Positions 7,989 through 15,855 of a stretch of 35,489 bases of DNA are shown here, one piece after another. The notes beneath the pieces are model-generated. The model did no database searches. It was not told the origin of the DNA and was given only the letters and a program-made list of their open reading frames with translations. Each line of letters begins with the position of its first letter. Within the stretch, counting starts at the first letter, position 1. This stretch comes from Vallitalea maricola (lineage in GTDB: Bacteria; Bacillota; Clostridia; Lachnospirales; Vallitaleaceae): assembly GCF_036985595.1 (NCBI RefSeq), contig NZ_BTPU01000056.1:1-35489 (forward strand), given 5' to 3'. The position numbers and the translations under genes are program-made.

Positions 7989-8639
7989 ATGCCATCAAAC
8001 ACCTATTATAATCTACCTACAACCAAAAAAGATAAAATTTTTAAAATGGCTTTAGAGGAATTCACAAATAATAGTTATAATGATGCATCTATAACTCGTA
8101 TGGTAGAAACATTAAAAATAGCTAAAGGAAGTATTTATCAGTATTTTAATAACAAGAAAGACCTATATTTTTTTCTAATAGAACAAGTAAGCACGAAAAA
8201 GCTCGAATACATCAGTTCTAATGTCAAGTTTGAAACCTCTGATTTCATAGAACTATACAAACAGATATTAAAAATCGGAACTAGATTTGATATAGAATAT
8301 CCAACTTACAGCATATTCTTATCAAAAGTATTTAGTGGCAATCATGACCCTTTTAAGAACGAAACAATAGATAGTATGAAACTGATGTCTGATAATTATA
8401 TAAAAAACCTAATAATTCAAGCCCGTGATAACGGACAAATAAGAAAAGATATAGATATAGAATTGATAGCCTTTTTTCTAACAGAAATAACAACAAATAT
8501 AGGTAGATATATAATGAAAAAGAATGATATCAACCAACAAAAGTTAGTAAGTAACATTAAAAATGATACCTTAAATATACAGATTGAAAAGGCACTTGAT
8601 GATACCTTAGAACTAATTAAAAAAGGTATCTTAGCCTAA
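7989..8639 (+). CDS. TetR/AcrR-family transcriptional regulator
   Basis: 216 residues from ATG 7989, with GAGGAGA 8 nt upstream. The N-terminal helix-turn-helix is typical: a KIFKMALEEF helix, then ASITRMVETLKIAKGSIYQYFNNKKDLY with the GSIYQYF recognition block at about residues 48-60. The C-terminal ligand-binding half is diverse and gives no hint of the effector. A matching palindrome lies in its own promoter and another before the adjacent small membrane protein gene on the same strand, so those two genes are the likely regulon. The PKS promoter is outside the window, so a link to the biosynthetic genes cannot be tested here. The class call is firm. Confidence 0.9.
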   Translation: MPSNTYYNLPTTKKDKIFKMALEEFTNNSYNDASITRMVETLKIAKGSIYQYFNNKKDLYFFLIEQVSTKKLEYISSNVKFETSDFIELYKQILKIGTRFDIEYPTYSIFLSKVFSGNHDPFKNETIDSMKLMSDNYIKNLIIQARDNGQIRKDIDIELIAFFLTEITTNIGRYIMKKNDINQQKLVSNIKNDTLNIQIEKALDDTLELIKKGILA

Positions 8640-8692
8640 TATCAGTTTAAAATTAAAAATATAACCTTAGGGTATATTTTTTTAATATAAAA

Positions 8693-8708
8693 GTGACTAG
8701 ATAGTCAC
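8693..8708 (+). promoter_or_regulatory. Probable TetR operator, copy 2
   Basis: Palindrome GTGACT-AGAT-AGTCAC, with the same half-sites and 4-nt spacing as the site at 7950-7963. A TATAAA hexamer (8686-8691) sits immediately before it, as the -10 does at copy 1, though no good -35 is seen. It lies 74 bp before the start codon of the membrane protein gene. Confidence 0.7.
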
Positions 8709-8781
8709 ATATCAATAATAGAGAAAATAATTAAAATGGTGACCTCTCTATTAAATAAAAATAATAAAGGAGTTGTTTATA

Positions 8782-9180
8782 ATGTTATATTTTAAAATTA
8801 TGTGTTTCTTATGGGCAGCAATAGGTATTATTTCCAGAATCGCTATGGCTGTAATGAAAGATAACTGGAACAAATGGGAAACAACAAAAGCATACAAAGA
8901 GAAAAAACCCCTGTGGATATACATAGTATGTATAGTTGGTCTTATATTAATAGCCATGACTTGGTATATTTATATAGTTTATTCTATTCCCTACGGATGG
9001 ATATTAGGCACCTTGATATCCCTTACAGGTATTAAGATATTAACTCTAATGTTCAACTACAATAAATTCCTGGAATTTCTCCACGCTACATTATACAATC
9101 CTAAGAAAATGCTTAGATTAAATATCAGCGTAATTATATTATCAATTATACTGATAGCATTTGGTATATGGCTATACTAA
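8782..9180 (+). CDS. Small four-helix integral membrane protein, unknown function
   Basis: 132 residues from ATG 8782, with AAAGGAG 9 nt upstream; an in-frame TTG at 8773 is too close to that site. Four hydrophobic segments are visible: residues about 2-24 (FLWAAIGIISRIAMAVM), a segment rich in WIYIVCIVGLILIAM, one around WILGTLISLTGIKILTL, and the C-terminal NISVIILSIILIAFGIWLY. A charged stretch (KDNWNKWETTKAYKEKKP) separates the first two. I do not recognise the family. It is preceded by a palindrome matching the one in the TetR promoter, so it is probably the regulator's target. A small efflux or membrane stress role is common for such pairs but is only a guess. Confidence 0.7.
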   Translation: MLYFKIMCFLWAAIGIISRIAMAVMKDNWNKWETTKAYKEKKPLWIYIVCIVGLILIAMTWYIYIVYSIPYGWILGTLISLTGIKILTLMFNYNKFLEFLHATLYNPKKMLRLNISVIILSIILIAFGIWLY

Positions 9181-9278
9181 ATAGTCAATAGTTACTGCTC
9201 TATATCTTGACATAATTTATATTTATAAAATATGAAATAAAAATATTAGGCTATTCATCATAGTCCAAGTAAAATAAG

Positions 9279-9322
9279 ATAGACTCTATTTAGCTGTTAA
9301 TTCATCTCTAAATAGAGTCTAT
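9279..9322. terminator. Long perfect hairpin between convergent genes, probable bidirectional terminator
   Basis: A 14-bp perfect inverted repeat, ATAGACTCTATTTA / TAAATAGAGTCTAT, with a 16-nt loop. It lies between the stop of the plus-strand membrane protein (9180) and the stop of the minus-strand MerR gene (9358). Position and stem favour termination of both transcripts. The T tracts on either side are short and broken, which lowers certainty. Confidence 0.6.
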
Positions 9323-9357
9323 ACTATATATTATAATTTAAACATCATTAAAAATAT

Positions 9358-9756
9358 CTATTGTATCTTTCCTTCCTTACAATTAACATTTCCTTTATAA
9401 TAATCAATTTTCTTATTGATCTTCATCAGATTTTTTTCAGTTGATTTCATATGTTCTAAGACCTTGTTTTTATGGTTTGTCAATATTTCAAGTCTTTCTT
9501 CTAAAGTATCTTCAGTATTGGTAACTAAACTAAGTCTAACTATTTGCTTAATATTTTTTAGTGGCATTCCTGTTTCTTTTAGGCAACATACTAATTCTAA
9601 CCATTGAATATCGGTTGTAGTATACTCCCTAACACCATTGTCATTCCTTTTTACCTTAGGTATTACTCCCTCTTTTTCATAATATCTTATTGTATGAGTG
9701 CTAAGATTTAATTTATCAGATACATCTTTAATCGTAAAACTCAATTCATCACCCAC
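9358..9756 (-). CDS. MerR-family regulator, AdhR-like
   Basis: 132 residues from GTG 9756, with AAAGGA 5 nt upstream. The N-terminal MerR winged helix is clear: FTIKDVSDKLNLSTHTIRYYEKEGVIPKVKRNDNGVREYT, about residues 7-46. A long C-terminal coiled coil for dimerisation follows. The gene begins 9 bp after the stop of the alcohol dehydrogenase gene, so the two form one operon. The promoter of that operon carries a perfect palindrome in a 19-bp spacer, the usual MerR target. The arrangement resembles the AdhR (YraB) system of Bacillus subtilis, which responds to reactive aldehydes and controls an alcohol dehydrogenase. Here the partner is an iron-type dehydrogenase. The class call is firm; the inducer is inferred. 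Confidence 0.88.
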   Translation of the reverse strand: MGDELSFTIKDVSDKLNLSTHTIRYYEKEGVIPKVKRNDNGVREYTTTDIQWLELVCCLKETGMPLKNIKQIVRLSLVTNTEDTLEERLEILTNHKNKVLEHMKSTEKNLMKINKKIDYYKGNVNCKEGKIQ

Positions 9757-9765
9757 TTTAATCCT

Positions 9766-10938
9766 TTATTTATATGCATGTTCCAGTATACTGGTTGCTT
9801 CACTTAATGTCAACTTATATGGGTCTAATTCAAATAGACCTCCCATAGTATCCATAGCATTCTTGGCATACATTTCTAGATTATCTTTTTGTATTCCATA
9901 ATTAGATAATTTTAACTTATCTACTCCACATTCATTTTGTAATTTCAAAAGTGCATTAACAAAATCTATTGGTTCTTCTGCATTTTGATTACCTAGTGCT
10001 CTTGCCATTTTTATGAATCTATCTGGTATTTTATCCATAAAAAAACTATAATACGCTTCTGATATCATAATCAAACCTGCTCCATGAGGAAGCTCAGGAT
10101 GATAGGCACTGAGAGCATGTTCCAAGGAATGCTCAGATATACAACTGGATGTTGATTCAACAAATCCTGATAACGTATTAGCTAGAGCCATATCTGTTCT
10201 AGCCTCTTTGTCGTTTCCATCATTAACTGCTTTCGCCAGAGACCTTCCTATTAATTCAATACTTTTTAATGCATACATATCACTGATTTCATTAGATATA
10301 TTAGCAAGATATCCTTCTGTAGCATGAAATAGTGCATCAAATCCTTGATATGCAGTAAGTTTTGTTGGTACACTCATCATCAAATCAGGATCCACAATTG
10401 ATATACTAGGAAATGTATCATTATTGCCATAGCCAATCTTTTCAAAGGTATCTTCTTTTGTTATAACAGTCCATGGATCTGCTTCAGTACCAGTACCAGC
10501 AGTTGTTGTTATTGCAACAATCTCTAATGGTTTATTACCTAAAGGTAATCCTTTACCAGTTCCACCATGTACATAATCCCAATAGTCACCTTCGTTAGTT
10601 ACCATAATCGCAATACTTTTTGCGGCATCAATACTGCTTCCACCACCAAGACCTATTACAAAATCACAATTGTTTTTCTTGGCAATTTCTGAACCCTCCA
10701 TTACATTTTTGTAAGTAGGATTTGGTTTAATTTTATCATAAACTACATATTCACATGAATTATTTTCAAGTAACTTACATAGCTTATCCAAATACCCGTA
10801 TTTCTTCATTGAAGTCCCTGAAGATATTACAATCAGCGCTTTTTTCCCTGGCAACTTCATTTCACCTAACTTGTTAATCATACCACTGCCAAAAAATATT
10901 TTTGTTGGAATATAATACGAAAAATTATTTTTATCCAT
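9766..10938 (-). CDS. Iron-containing alcohol dehydrogenase (group III, butanol-dehydrogenase-like)
   Basis: 390 residues from ATG 10938, with AAGGGG 7 nt upstream; normal length for the family. N-terminal YYIPTKIFFGSGMINKLG, the nucleotide-binding block GLGGGSSIDAAKSIA at about residue 95, and ITTTAGTGTEADPWTVI are typical. Metal ligands are expected in GFDALFHATEGY and in the His-rich stretch SEHSLEHALSAYHPELPHGAG. It reduces aldehydes, or oxidises alcohols, with NAD(P)H in the cytoplasm. Its promoter has a MerR-type operator and the following gene is a MerR regulator, so it is probably an aldehyde detoxification unit. A tailoring role for the polyketide cannot be excluded but nothing in the sequence points to it. 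Confidence 0.9.
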   Translation of the reverse strand: MDKNNFSYYIPTKIFFGSGMINKLGEMKLPGKKALIVISSGTSMKKYGYLDKLCKLLENNSCEYVVYDKIKPNPTYKNVMEGSEIAKKNNCDFVIGLGGGSSIDAAKSIAIMVTNEGDYWDYVHGGTGKGLPLGNKPLEIVAITTTAGTGTEADPWTVITKEDTFEKIGYGNNDTFPSISIVDPDLMMSVPTKLTAYQGFDALFHATEGYLANISNEISDMYALKSIELIGRSLAKAVNDGNDKEARTDMALANTLSGFVESTSSCISEHSLEHALSAYHPELPHGAGLIMISEAYYSFFMDKIPDRFIKMARALGNQNAEEPIDFVNALLKLQNECGVDKLKLSNYGIQKDNLEMYAKNAMDTMGGLFELDPYKLTLSEATSILEHAYK

Positions 10939-10980
10939 AACACAACCCCTTTTCTTATTAATTATTTATTGGTTATTTTT

Positions 10981-11011
10981 ATCATACCCCTTAGAGTTAA
11001 CTCTAAGTCAA
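10981..11011 (-). promoter_or_regulatory. MerR/AdhR-type promoter-operator of the alcohol dehydrogenase operon
   Basis: On the minus strand TTGACT (11011-11006), a 19-nt spacer, and TATGAT (10986-10981). The spacer region contains the perfect 18-bp palindrome CTTAGAG-TTAA-CTCTAAG (10990-11007). An over-long 19-bp spacer with a central dyad is the hallmark of MerR-activated promoters, and the dyad closely resembles the Bacillus AdhR site (CTTAAAG-N4-CTTTAAG). The dehydrogenase start is 43 bp downstream. Confidence 0.88.
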
Positions 11012-11170
11012 GAACTTTTTATGGATTGATAACTATAAATCCCTAAAGTTCAAAATATCAAAATTATAATTTCATAAATCCACTATTTTGTCCTTTTCAA
11101 TATGTATTACATTACTAGTTTTTAAAGATGCTCTAATTCTTTAACCATAATTACTCTAAATAAGTATTTC

Positions 11171-11202
11171 CAAATGAAAAAGCACCAGCTATCGCTGATG
11201 CT
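11171..11202 (-). terminator. Rho-independent terminator of the peptide deformylase gene
   Basis: On the minus strand a 9-bp stem AGCATCAGC / GCTGGTGCT (one wobble) with loop GATA, followed by TTTTCATTTG. It begins 14 bp after the deformylase stop codon. Confidence 0.85.
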
Positions 11203-11215
11203 TACCTATTACTCT

Positions 11216-11671
11216 TTATTCACTTACCACTTTTATAGCCTTATCAATAAATAAAATTCCTTCTAGATGATCTATTTCATGACATAGGCATTTTGCTAGA
11301 TCGCCTGTTCCAACGATTGTAAATTTTTCATTATTTTCATTCAAAGCCTCCACTTTTACTGTGGCTGGTCTTTTTAGTTTGCCCCATTTTCCTGGAACGC
11401 TTAAACATCCTTCTGTCACTTCCTGGGTTCCACTACTTTCTACGATACGAGGATTTATTAATTTAATAAGCCCCTCTCCCATGTCTATTACAACTAATCT
11501 TTTCAGTATTCCTACTTGTGGTGCCGCTAAACCTGCCCCATTACCTGTATTATACATTGTATCAGCCATATCATTCAGAATCATCAATATCTTTTCATCA
11601 ACACACTTGACTTCTTTACTTTTCTTCCTTAATATTTCGTCATCAACTATTCTAATATTTCTTATTGCCAT
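11216..11671 (-). CDS. def: Peptide deformylase
   Basis: 151 residues from ATG 11671 (MAIRNIRIV), with AGAGG about 8 nt upstream; a longer frame from 11695 adds only leader sequence. All three deformylase motifs are present: GNGAGLAAPQVG (motif 1), EGCLSVPG with the metal-binding Cys (motif 2), and CHEIDHLEG with the HExxH-type metal site (motif 3). It removes the formyl group from the N-terminal Met of new proteins. It sits directly beyond the last PKS gene but has its own consensus promoter and terminator and no fmt or priA neighbour. An extra deformylase beside a biosynthetic cluster could be a resistant target copy, but nothing in the motifs is altered. It may equally be an ordinary second copy. 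Confidence 0.93.
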   Translation of the reverse strand: MAIRNIRIVDDEILRKKSKEVKCVDEKILMILNDMADTMYNTGNGAGLAAPQVGILKRLVVIDMGEGLIKLINPRIVESSGTQEVTEGCLSVPGKWGKLKRPATVKVEALNENNEKFTIVGTGDLAKCLCHEIDHLEGILFIDKAIKVVSE

Positions 11672-11741
11672 AGTAAGACCTCTTTCCTCAATCAATGTTT
11701 ATAAAAAAGTTTTGGAAACTTAATAATTTATATCTAAAACT

Positions 11742-11769
11742 ATTATATATGTATGATTTTTTAAGTCAA
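11742..11769 (-). promoter_or_regulatory. Consensus sigma-A promoter of the peptide deformylase gene
   Basis: On the minus strand TTGACT (11769-11764), a 16-nt spacer, and TATAAT (11747-11742), about 70 bp before the start codon. This is one of the best promoter matches in the window. It shows that the deformylase can be transcribed independently of the PKS operon. Confidence 0.75.
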
Positions 11770-11804
11770 GTGCCAATAAGTATTGATTAATCTTACTGAG
11801 TATA

Positions 11805-14726
11805 TTATTTTTTAGATGCCTGATTCAATATTTCATCAGCTTTATCTATATCTAGATTTCCTCTATATACGTCCTCGATAATTCTATTTAAATCCATTTC
11901 TTCATATGATTGTATTAATTCTTTGTTTCCTTCCACGTTTAATTTTTTTTGTAGGAAAGAACTGAACTCTTTAACACTTGGATATTCGTATACTTCTGAT
12001 GCAATAATTGAAGTTTTATACTTTTTGTTTATTAATCTTATCCATTCTACTGCTACTATGGAATCTAATCCTAAGTCTATGAATTTTTTATCTATATTAA
12101 CTTCTTCTAAATCAATATACAGTACTTCTGCAAGGGTTTCTGCAAGCTCTCTTTGCAATCCATCTGATGTTATATTCTTATGTTCATTTGTTTCAGTAAT
12201 AGGCATTTTACTTGCACATACTTGTGATAAACCAGTATCTATTGTATTTAGAGTTATTTTGGGCTTATTCATAACAGTAGATTTCAACAATTGTGTTGGA
12301 TTTTTATGTAAATCTTGTAATAGTATCCCTTTAGGTTTATTAACATTTTCATTATTATATCTATCTGTTATTGATTCTGACATTAATATCTTCTCAGCCT
12401 GTTCTCCACTGCCATTCAGTTTTTTGTATAAGTAAGTACTGAATTCTCTTATACTAGGATAGTCATAAACAACTGTAGCAGTTAATGAAGTTTTGTATTG
12501 CTTATTTATTGACCTTATCCATTCTACTGCAATAATAGAATCCAACCCTATGTCAATAAACTTTTTATCTATATCTACATCACTTATTTCTATGTATAGA
12601 ACTCCTGCTAGGCTCATTGTAAGTTTTTTCTGTAATTTTTCTAGAGATATATCATTTTGTATTTTATCACTAGCTTTAACATTTTTGTTGTTAGTATCTT
12701 TTACAGGTTCCAAAGATACCTTAATTTCTTTTGTTTTAACTATATTCTGTGATACCATGGACTTAACTTTTAATATTTCACTAGTATCTTTTTCTTTTTT
12801 ACCAGCCTTATTATTGTAACAATCCATCCAATAATGCTTCCTATTAAAAGGATAGGTTGTCAAATGTATGCGTTTTGGCTTTCTTTCCGAATATAGAATA
12901 TCCCAATCAAAAGAGTATCCTCTAATCCATAGAGCTGCCATCTTTTTAAAATTCTTCTCACTGATCCATTTATTAATCAGAACTTGCATATCTGTTTCTT
13001 CTAATAAAATATTATCAGTATCCTTGTCTTTATCTGCACATCCCTGCCAACAATTATCAATGCCTCTTTTGTTCTGCAAGAAATCTTCTAACTGATTAAT
13101 CAAGGAAGTTATATCTTTCGTTATAAATATAACACGTTCTTTCATTGGTTCTCTTCCTGTTTGTAACGTATAAGCAATATCCTTAAGCCTGTTATTTAAT
13201 TCGCTAGGTTTTTCTCCATCATTGCTGAATCTAACACAAAGCCCTTTTAGATAGTTCATTAGATTTTGGACATAATTATTAAGACTATTAATGCACTTAG
13301 CTGATAATGGAATAAATATTAAGTCTTCAATAATATTGTTATCTACCAATCCCCTATATGTTTTATTATCCTCTTTACATCCTTTATCGTATTCTTCCAG
13401 AATTATATGGGAATTGCTTCCTCCAAAACCAAATGAACTGACTCCTGCTCGTCTAGGATAACAAGAGTTGTCATCTCCTTGTATCTGCTCCCATGGTTTT
13501 GTTTCATTAACGATATAGAATGGGCTTTTTGATAGATTAATAACAGGATTCAATTTCTTGAAATTTATACTTGCTGGCAAAGTCTTATGTTTCATGGAGA
13601 TTATAACCTTTATAATCCCTGCTATTCCTGCTGCCGCTTCTAGATGTCCGATATTTGTCTTAACTGACCCAAGTCCGCAATGATGATGTTTCAAATCCTT
13701 ATCAAATAATTTACCTAGTGTATCAAATGCCGTTTTCAACCCATGTATTTCAATAGGATCTCCAAGAGGAGTTCCAGGTCCATGAGTTTCTATATAGCTG
13801 ACTGTATCTGGACTGATACCTGCTTTTTCATATACTTCAGTTAATAATTCAGCATGTGCTTTAGGGTTAGTAATGGTCAGAGAATTGGTTCTTCCTCCAT
13901 GATTCGTACCTATTCCTTTTATAACAGCATATATATCATCATTATCTTCTACTGCTTTGTCTAGTGGTTTCAGTACTAGTACTCCTCCTCCTTCAGAACG
14001 AACATATCCATCAGCACTTTCATCAAAAGCTTTACACTTTCCGTCTTTTGAAAGCATACCACTTTGACTAAGTGCAATGAATCTTCTAGGTGTCCAGCAT
14101 AGATTCACCCCACCAGCAATAGCACAGTCACAATCTTCCATTTGAAGAGAACGAACCGCCTGATGTATTGCCACTAATGAACTAGCACAAGCTGTATCTA
14201 TTGTCATACTTGGACCATTAAAATCAAACCAGTAAGAGATTCTGTTAGAGATTACAGCTGCTGAAGTACCTGTGGGCATATATGCATCAATTTCTTTAAC
14301 TTCTTTTTCCATAATCTCTGTAAAATCATTATTACAAGCTCCCATAAAAACACCTGTCTTGGTCCCCTTGATAGTACTTGCTCTATAACCGGCATCTTCA
14401 ATAGCTTTCCATGTTAATTCCATAGCCATTCGTTGTTGTGGATCCATGAACATAGCTTCTCTAGGAGAAATATTGAAAAATGAAGCATCAAAGCAATCAA
14501 CATCATCAATGAACCCGCCACAAATATTATCAAAATTCAATTTGCTTTTACTTTCTTCAGAAAAAGTATATTTACTAAATCGTTCCCGAGGTATAGGTGT
14601 TATAAGGCATTCTTTGGACAATAGTTGTTCCCAAAATTCATTGAGCTCATTTGATTTTGGAAAACGTATACTTGCTCCAATAATCGCTATCTCTTTATTG
14701 CTATTATTGCTGTTATTTTTTTTCAC
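11805..14726 (-). CDS. Trans-AT PKS protein: KS-ACP-ACP (tandem beta-branching ACPs) with C-terminal docking tail
   Basis: 973 residues from GTG 14726, with AAGGAGGG 7 nt upstream. KS at about 13-440: active-site Cys180 in DTACASSL, His315 in ETHGPGT (Pro instead of the usual Thr), and the third catalytic block KTNIGHLEAAAG. A post-KS linker ends at TYPFNRKHYWM. ACP1 (Ser730, GLDSIIAVEW) and ACP2 (Ser889, GLDSIVAVEW) are near copies of each other, and both have Trp at +6 from the Ser, the mark of ACPs served by a beta-branching (HMGS) cassette. The final 28 residues form a helical docking-type tail (RGNLDIDKADEILNQ) like the tail of the 1590-aa PKS. No AT, KR or DH. It has no N-terminal docking segment and lies downstream of the thioesterase gene. 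It therefore probably acts early, extending a starter from the neighbouring free ACP and handing it to another PKS. Confidence 0.9.
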   Translation of the reverse strand: MKKNNSNNSNKEIAIIGASIRFPKSNELNEFWEQLLSKECLITPIPRERFSKYTFSEESKSKLNFDNICGGFIDDVDCFDASFFNISPREAMFMDPQQRMAMELTWKAIEDAGYRASTIKGTKTGVFMGACNNDFTEIMEKEVKEIDAYMPTGTSAAVISNRISYWFDFNGPSMTIDTACASSLVAIHQAVRSLQMEDCDCAIAGGVNLCWTPRRFIALSQSGMLSKDGKCKAFDESADGYVRSEGGGVLVLKPLDKAVEDNDDIYAVIKGIGTNHGGRTNSLTITNPKAHAELLTEVYEKAGISPDTVSYIETHGPGTPLGDPIEIHGLKTAFDTLGKLFDKDLKHHHCGLGSVKTNIGHLEAAAGIAGIIKVIISMKHKTLPASINFKKLNPVINLSKSPFYIVNETKPWEQIQGDDNSCYPRRAGVSSFGFGGSNSHIILEEYDKGCKEDNKTYRGLVDNNIIEDLIFIPLSAKCINSLNNYVQNLMNYLKGLCVRFSNDGEKPSELNNRLKDIAYTLQTGREPMKERVIFITKDITSLINQLEDFLQNKRGIDNCWQGCADKDKDTDNILLEETDMQVLINKWISEKNFKKMAALWIRGYSFDWDILYSERKPKRIHLTTYPFNRKHYWMDCYNNKAGKKEKDTSEILKVKSMVSQNIVKTKEIKVSLEPVKDTNNKNVKASDKIQNDISLEKLQKKLTMSLAGVLYIEISDVDIDKKFIDIGLDSIIAVEWIRSINKQYKTSLTATVVYDYPSIREFSTYLYKKLNGSGEQAEKILMSESITDRYNNENVNKPKGILLQDLHKNPTQLLKSTVMNKPKITLNTIDTGLSQVCASKMPITETNEHKNITSDGLQRELAETLAEVLYIDLEEVNIDKKFIDLGLDSIVAVEWIRLINKKYKTSIIASEVYEYPSVKEFSSFLQKKLNVEGNKELIQSYEEMDLNRIIEDVYRGNLDIDKADEILNQASKK

Positions 14727-14751
14727 CGCTTATCCCTCCTTACTTTTATTT

Positions 14752-14994
14752 TTAAGATTTCTTTTCTTTTATGAATTTAACAATATCAGCTACTGTAGCA
14801 AATACATTCAAGAATATATCTTCATCTGTCATATCAATATCTAAATCATTACGAAGAAAATTAATAATACTTATATAACCTTTTGATTCAATGATTCCAG
14901 CTTTAAATAAATCAGTATCCTCTTCAAAATCTTCACCAAAACTAACAAAGTATCGTTCTTCAAAAAATTCAATTACCGTTTTTTTATAATCCAT
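14752..14994 (-). CDS. Discrete acyl carrier protein
   Basis: 80 residues from ATG 14994 with AAGGAG upstream. Acidic and helical, with the carrier signature LFKAGIIESKGYISIINFL; the Ser in GIIES is the expected phosphopantetheine site. It resembles the DltC/aryl-carrier style (G-I-x-[DE]-S) more than the GLDSI style of the PKS-embedded ACPs, so it is unlikely to be a displaced module ACP. It lies between the methyltransferase and the KS-ACP-ACP gene, in the same run as the AMP-forming ligase. It is the likely acceptor of the acid activated by that ligase. A role as donor ACP for the beta-branching cassette is an alternative. Confidence 0.85.
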   Translation of the reverse strand: MDYKKTVIEFFEERYFVSFGEDFEEDTDLFKAGIIESKGYISIINFLRNDLDIDMTDEDIFLNVFATVADIVKFIKEKKS

Positions 14995-15016
14995 AACAAT
15001 AACTCCTTATTCTTTA

Positions 15017-15781
15017 TTATTTACTCCCAATTATAGTACAAACTTTTCTTTTCCATAGAATGTGTCCATCTTTTTCCATTAGACATGATGCTATTTCTTC
15101 ATCAGCAAGTCCTTTCATAAGTAGCTTATCAATATTCTTTCTGCTGATATCATTTTGAATTGTATGTTCTACATAATCATAAAAATCCATATTGGACTCG
15201 GATTCAAACAATCCCAAAACTTTTATATTGTTTTCTTTGTATAGATTGAAAAATTCACGTTTTGTATAAGTTCTATAATGACTTTTATCAATAAGCTGTT
15301 CCATTTCTTCAAAATAATCATCTAATTTTTTATTATCATAACTAATTATATCCTGAATACATATTCGTCCATCAGGCTTACAGCAGCTAACCATCTGTGA
15401 AAATACGTTTTTATATCTTTTCATATGATGGAATGCAGACCTTGAAATAACAAGGGAAAATAGCTGATTATCTACATCAATGTCTTCTACATTCTGGCAA
15501 TAGAAATGTACATTATCAAGCTCCCTTTTCTTTGCATTTTCTTTAGCGATGTTTACCATTCCACTAGATATGTCAATTCCTTTTACGTTATCTGCATATC
15601 TAGCTGCCAGAAGTGAAAATGCACCTGTACCACAAGCAATATCTAGAACTATATCACTTTTAGATAATTCACAGAAATCTGCAAGAGCTTTAATGCTTTT
15701 TTCATCTTGTGTTACAGACCAATCATCAAAATTTCTTGCTCCTTTATTGAACTGCTCTATAATTTTACTATTTTCATTCAT
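15017..15781 (-). CDS. SAM-dependent class I methyltransferase (UbiE/COG2226-like)
   Basis: 254 residues from ATG 15781. The SAM-binding motif I is VLDIACGTGAFSLLAARYA (about residues 45-63), followed by GIDISSGMV (motif II acidic region) and the post-motif block RSAFHHMKRY. The C-terminal half is helical and does not identify the substrate. It lies 22 bp before the free ACP gene and 75 bp after the acyl ligase, so it belongs to the same transcript. It could O-, N- or C-methylate the starter acid while on the free ACP, or a later hydroxyl. It is separate from the PKS-embedded C-methyltransferase at the right edge of the window. Confidence 0.88.
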   Translation of the reverse strand: MNENSKIIEQFNKGARNFDDWSVTQDEKSIKALADFCELSKSDIVLDIACGTGAFSLLAARYADNVKGIDISSGMVNIAKENAKKRELDNVHFYCQNVEDIDVDNQLFSLVISRSAFHHMKRYKNVFSQMVSCCKPDGRICIQDIISYDNKKLDDYFEEMEQLIDKSHYRTYTKREFFNLYKENNIKVLGLFESESNMDFYDYVEHTIQNDISRKNIDKLLMKGLADEEIASCLMEKDGHILWKRKVCTIIGSK

Positions 15782-15855
15782 TTTATAACCATCCCTCCAA
15801 TTATCTCAAGGTAAACTATCCTTAAAAACTCGTATCTTAACTATTAATAACTATT

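Noticed and set aside
8660..8685. Terminator of the TetR gene (CCTTAGG followed by a run of T)
   Set aside because: The stem is only two or three stable pairs with a 3-nt loop, too weak to call despite the seven T.
11700..11804. A terminator directly after the KS-ACP-ACP gene
   Set aside because: Only short, mismatched stems and no T tract follow the stop codon on the minus strand; the promoter of the deformylase is the only clear signal there.
11940..12640. Direct DNA repeats that could be a mobile or repeat element
   Set aside because: They are the two homologous ACP domains of one protein; the same holds at 28110-28700. The similarity follows codons and conserved motifs.
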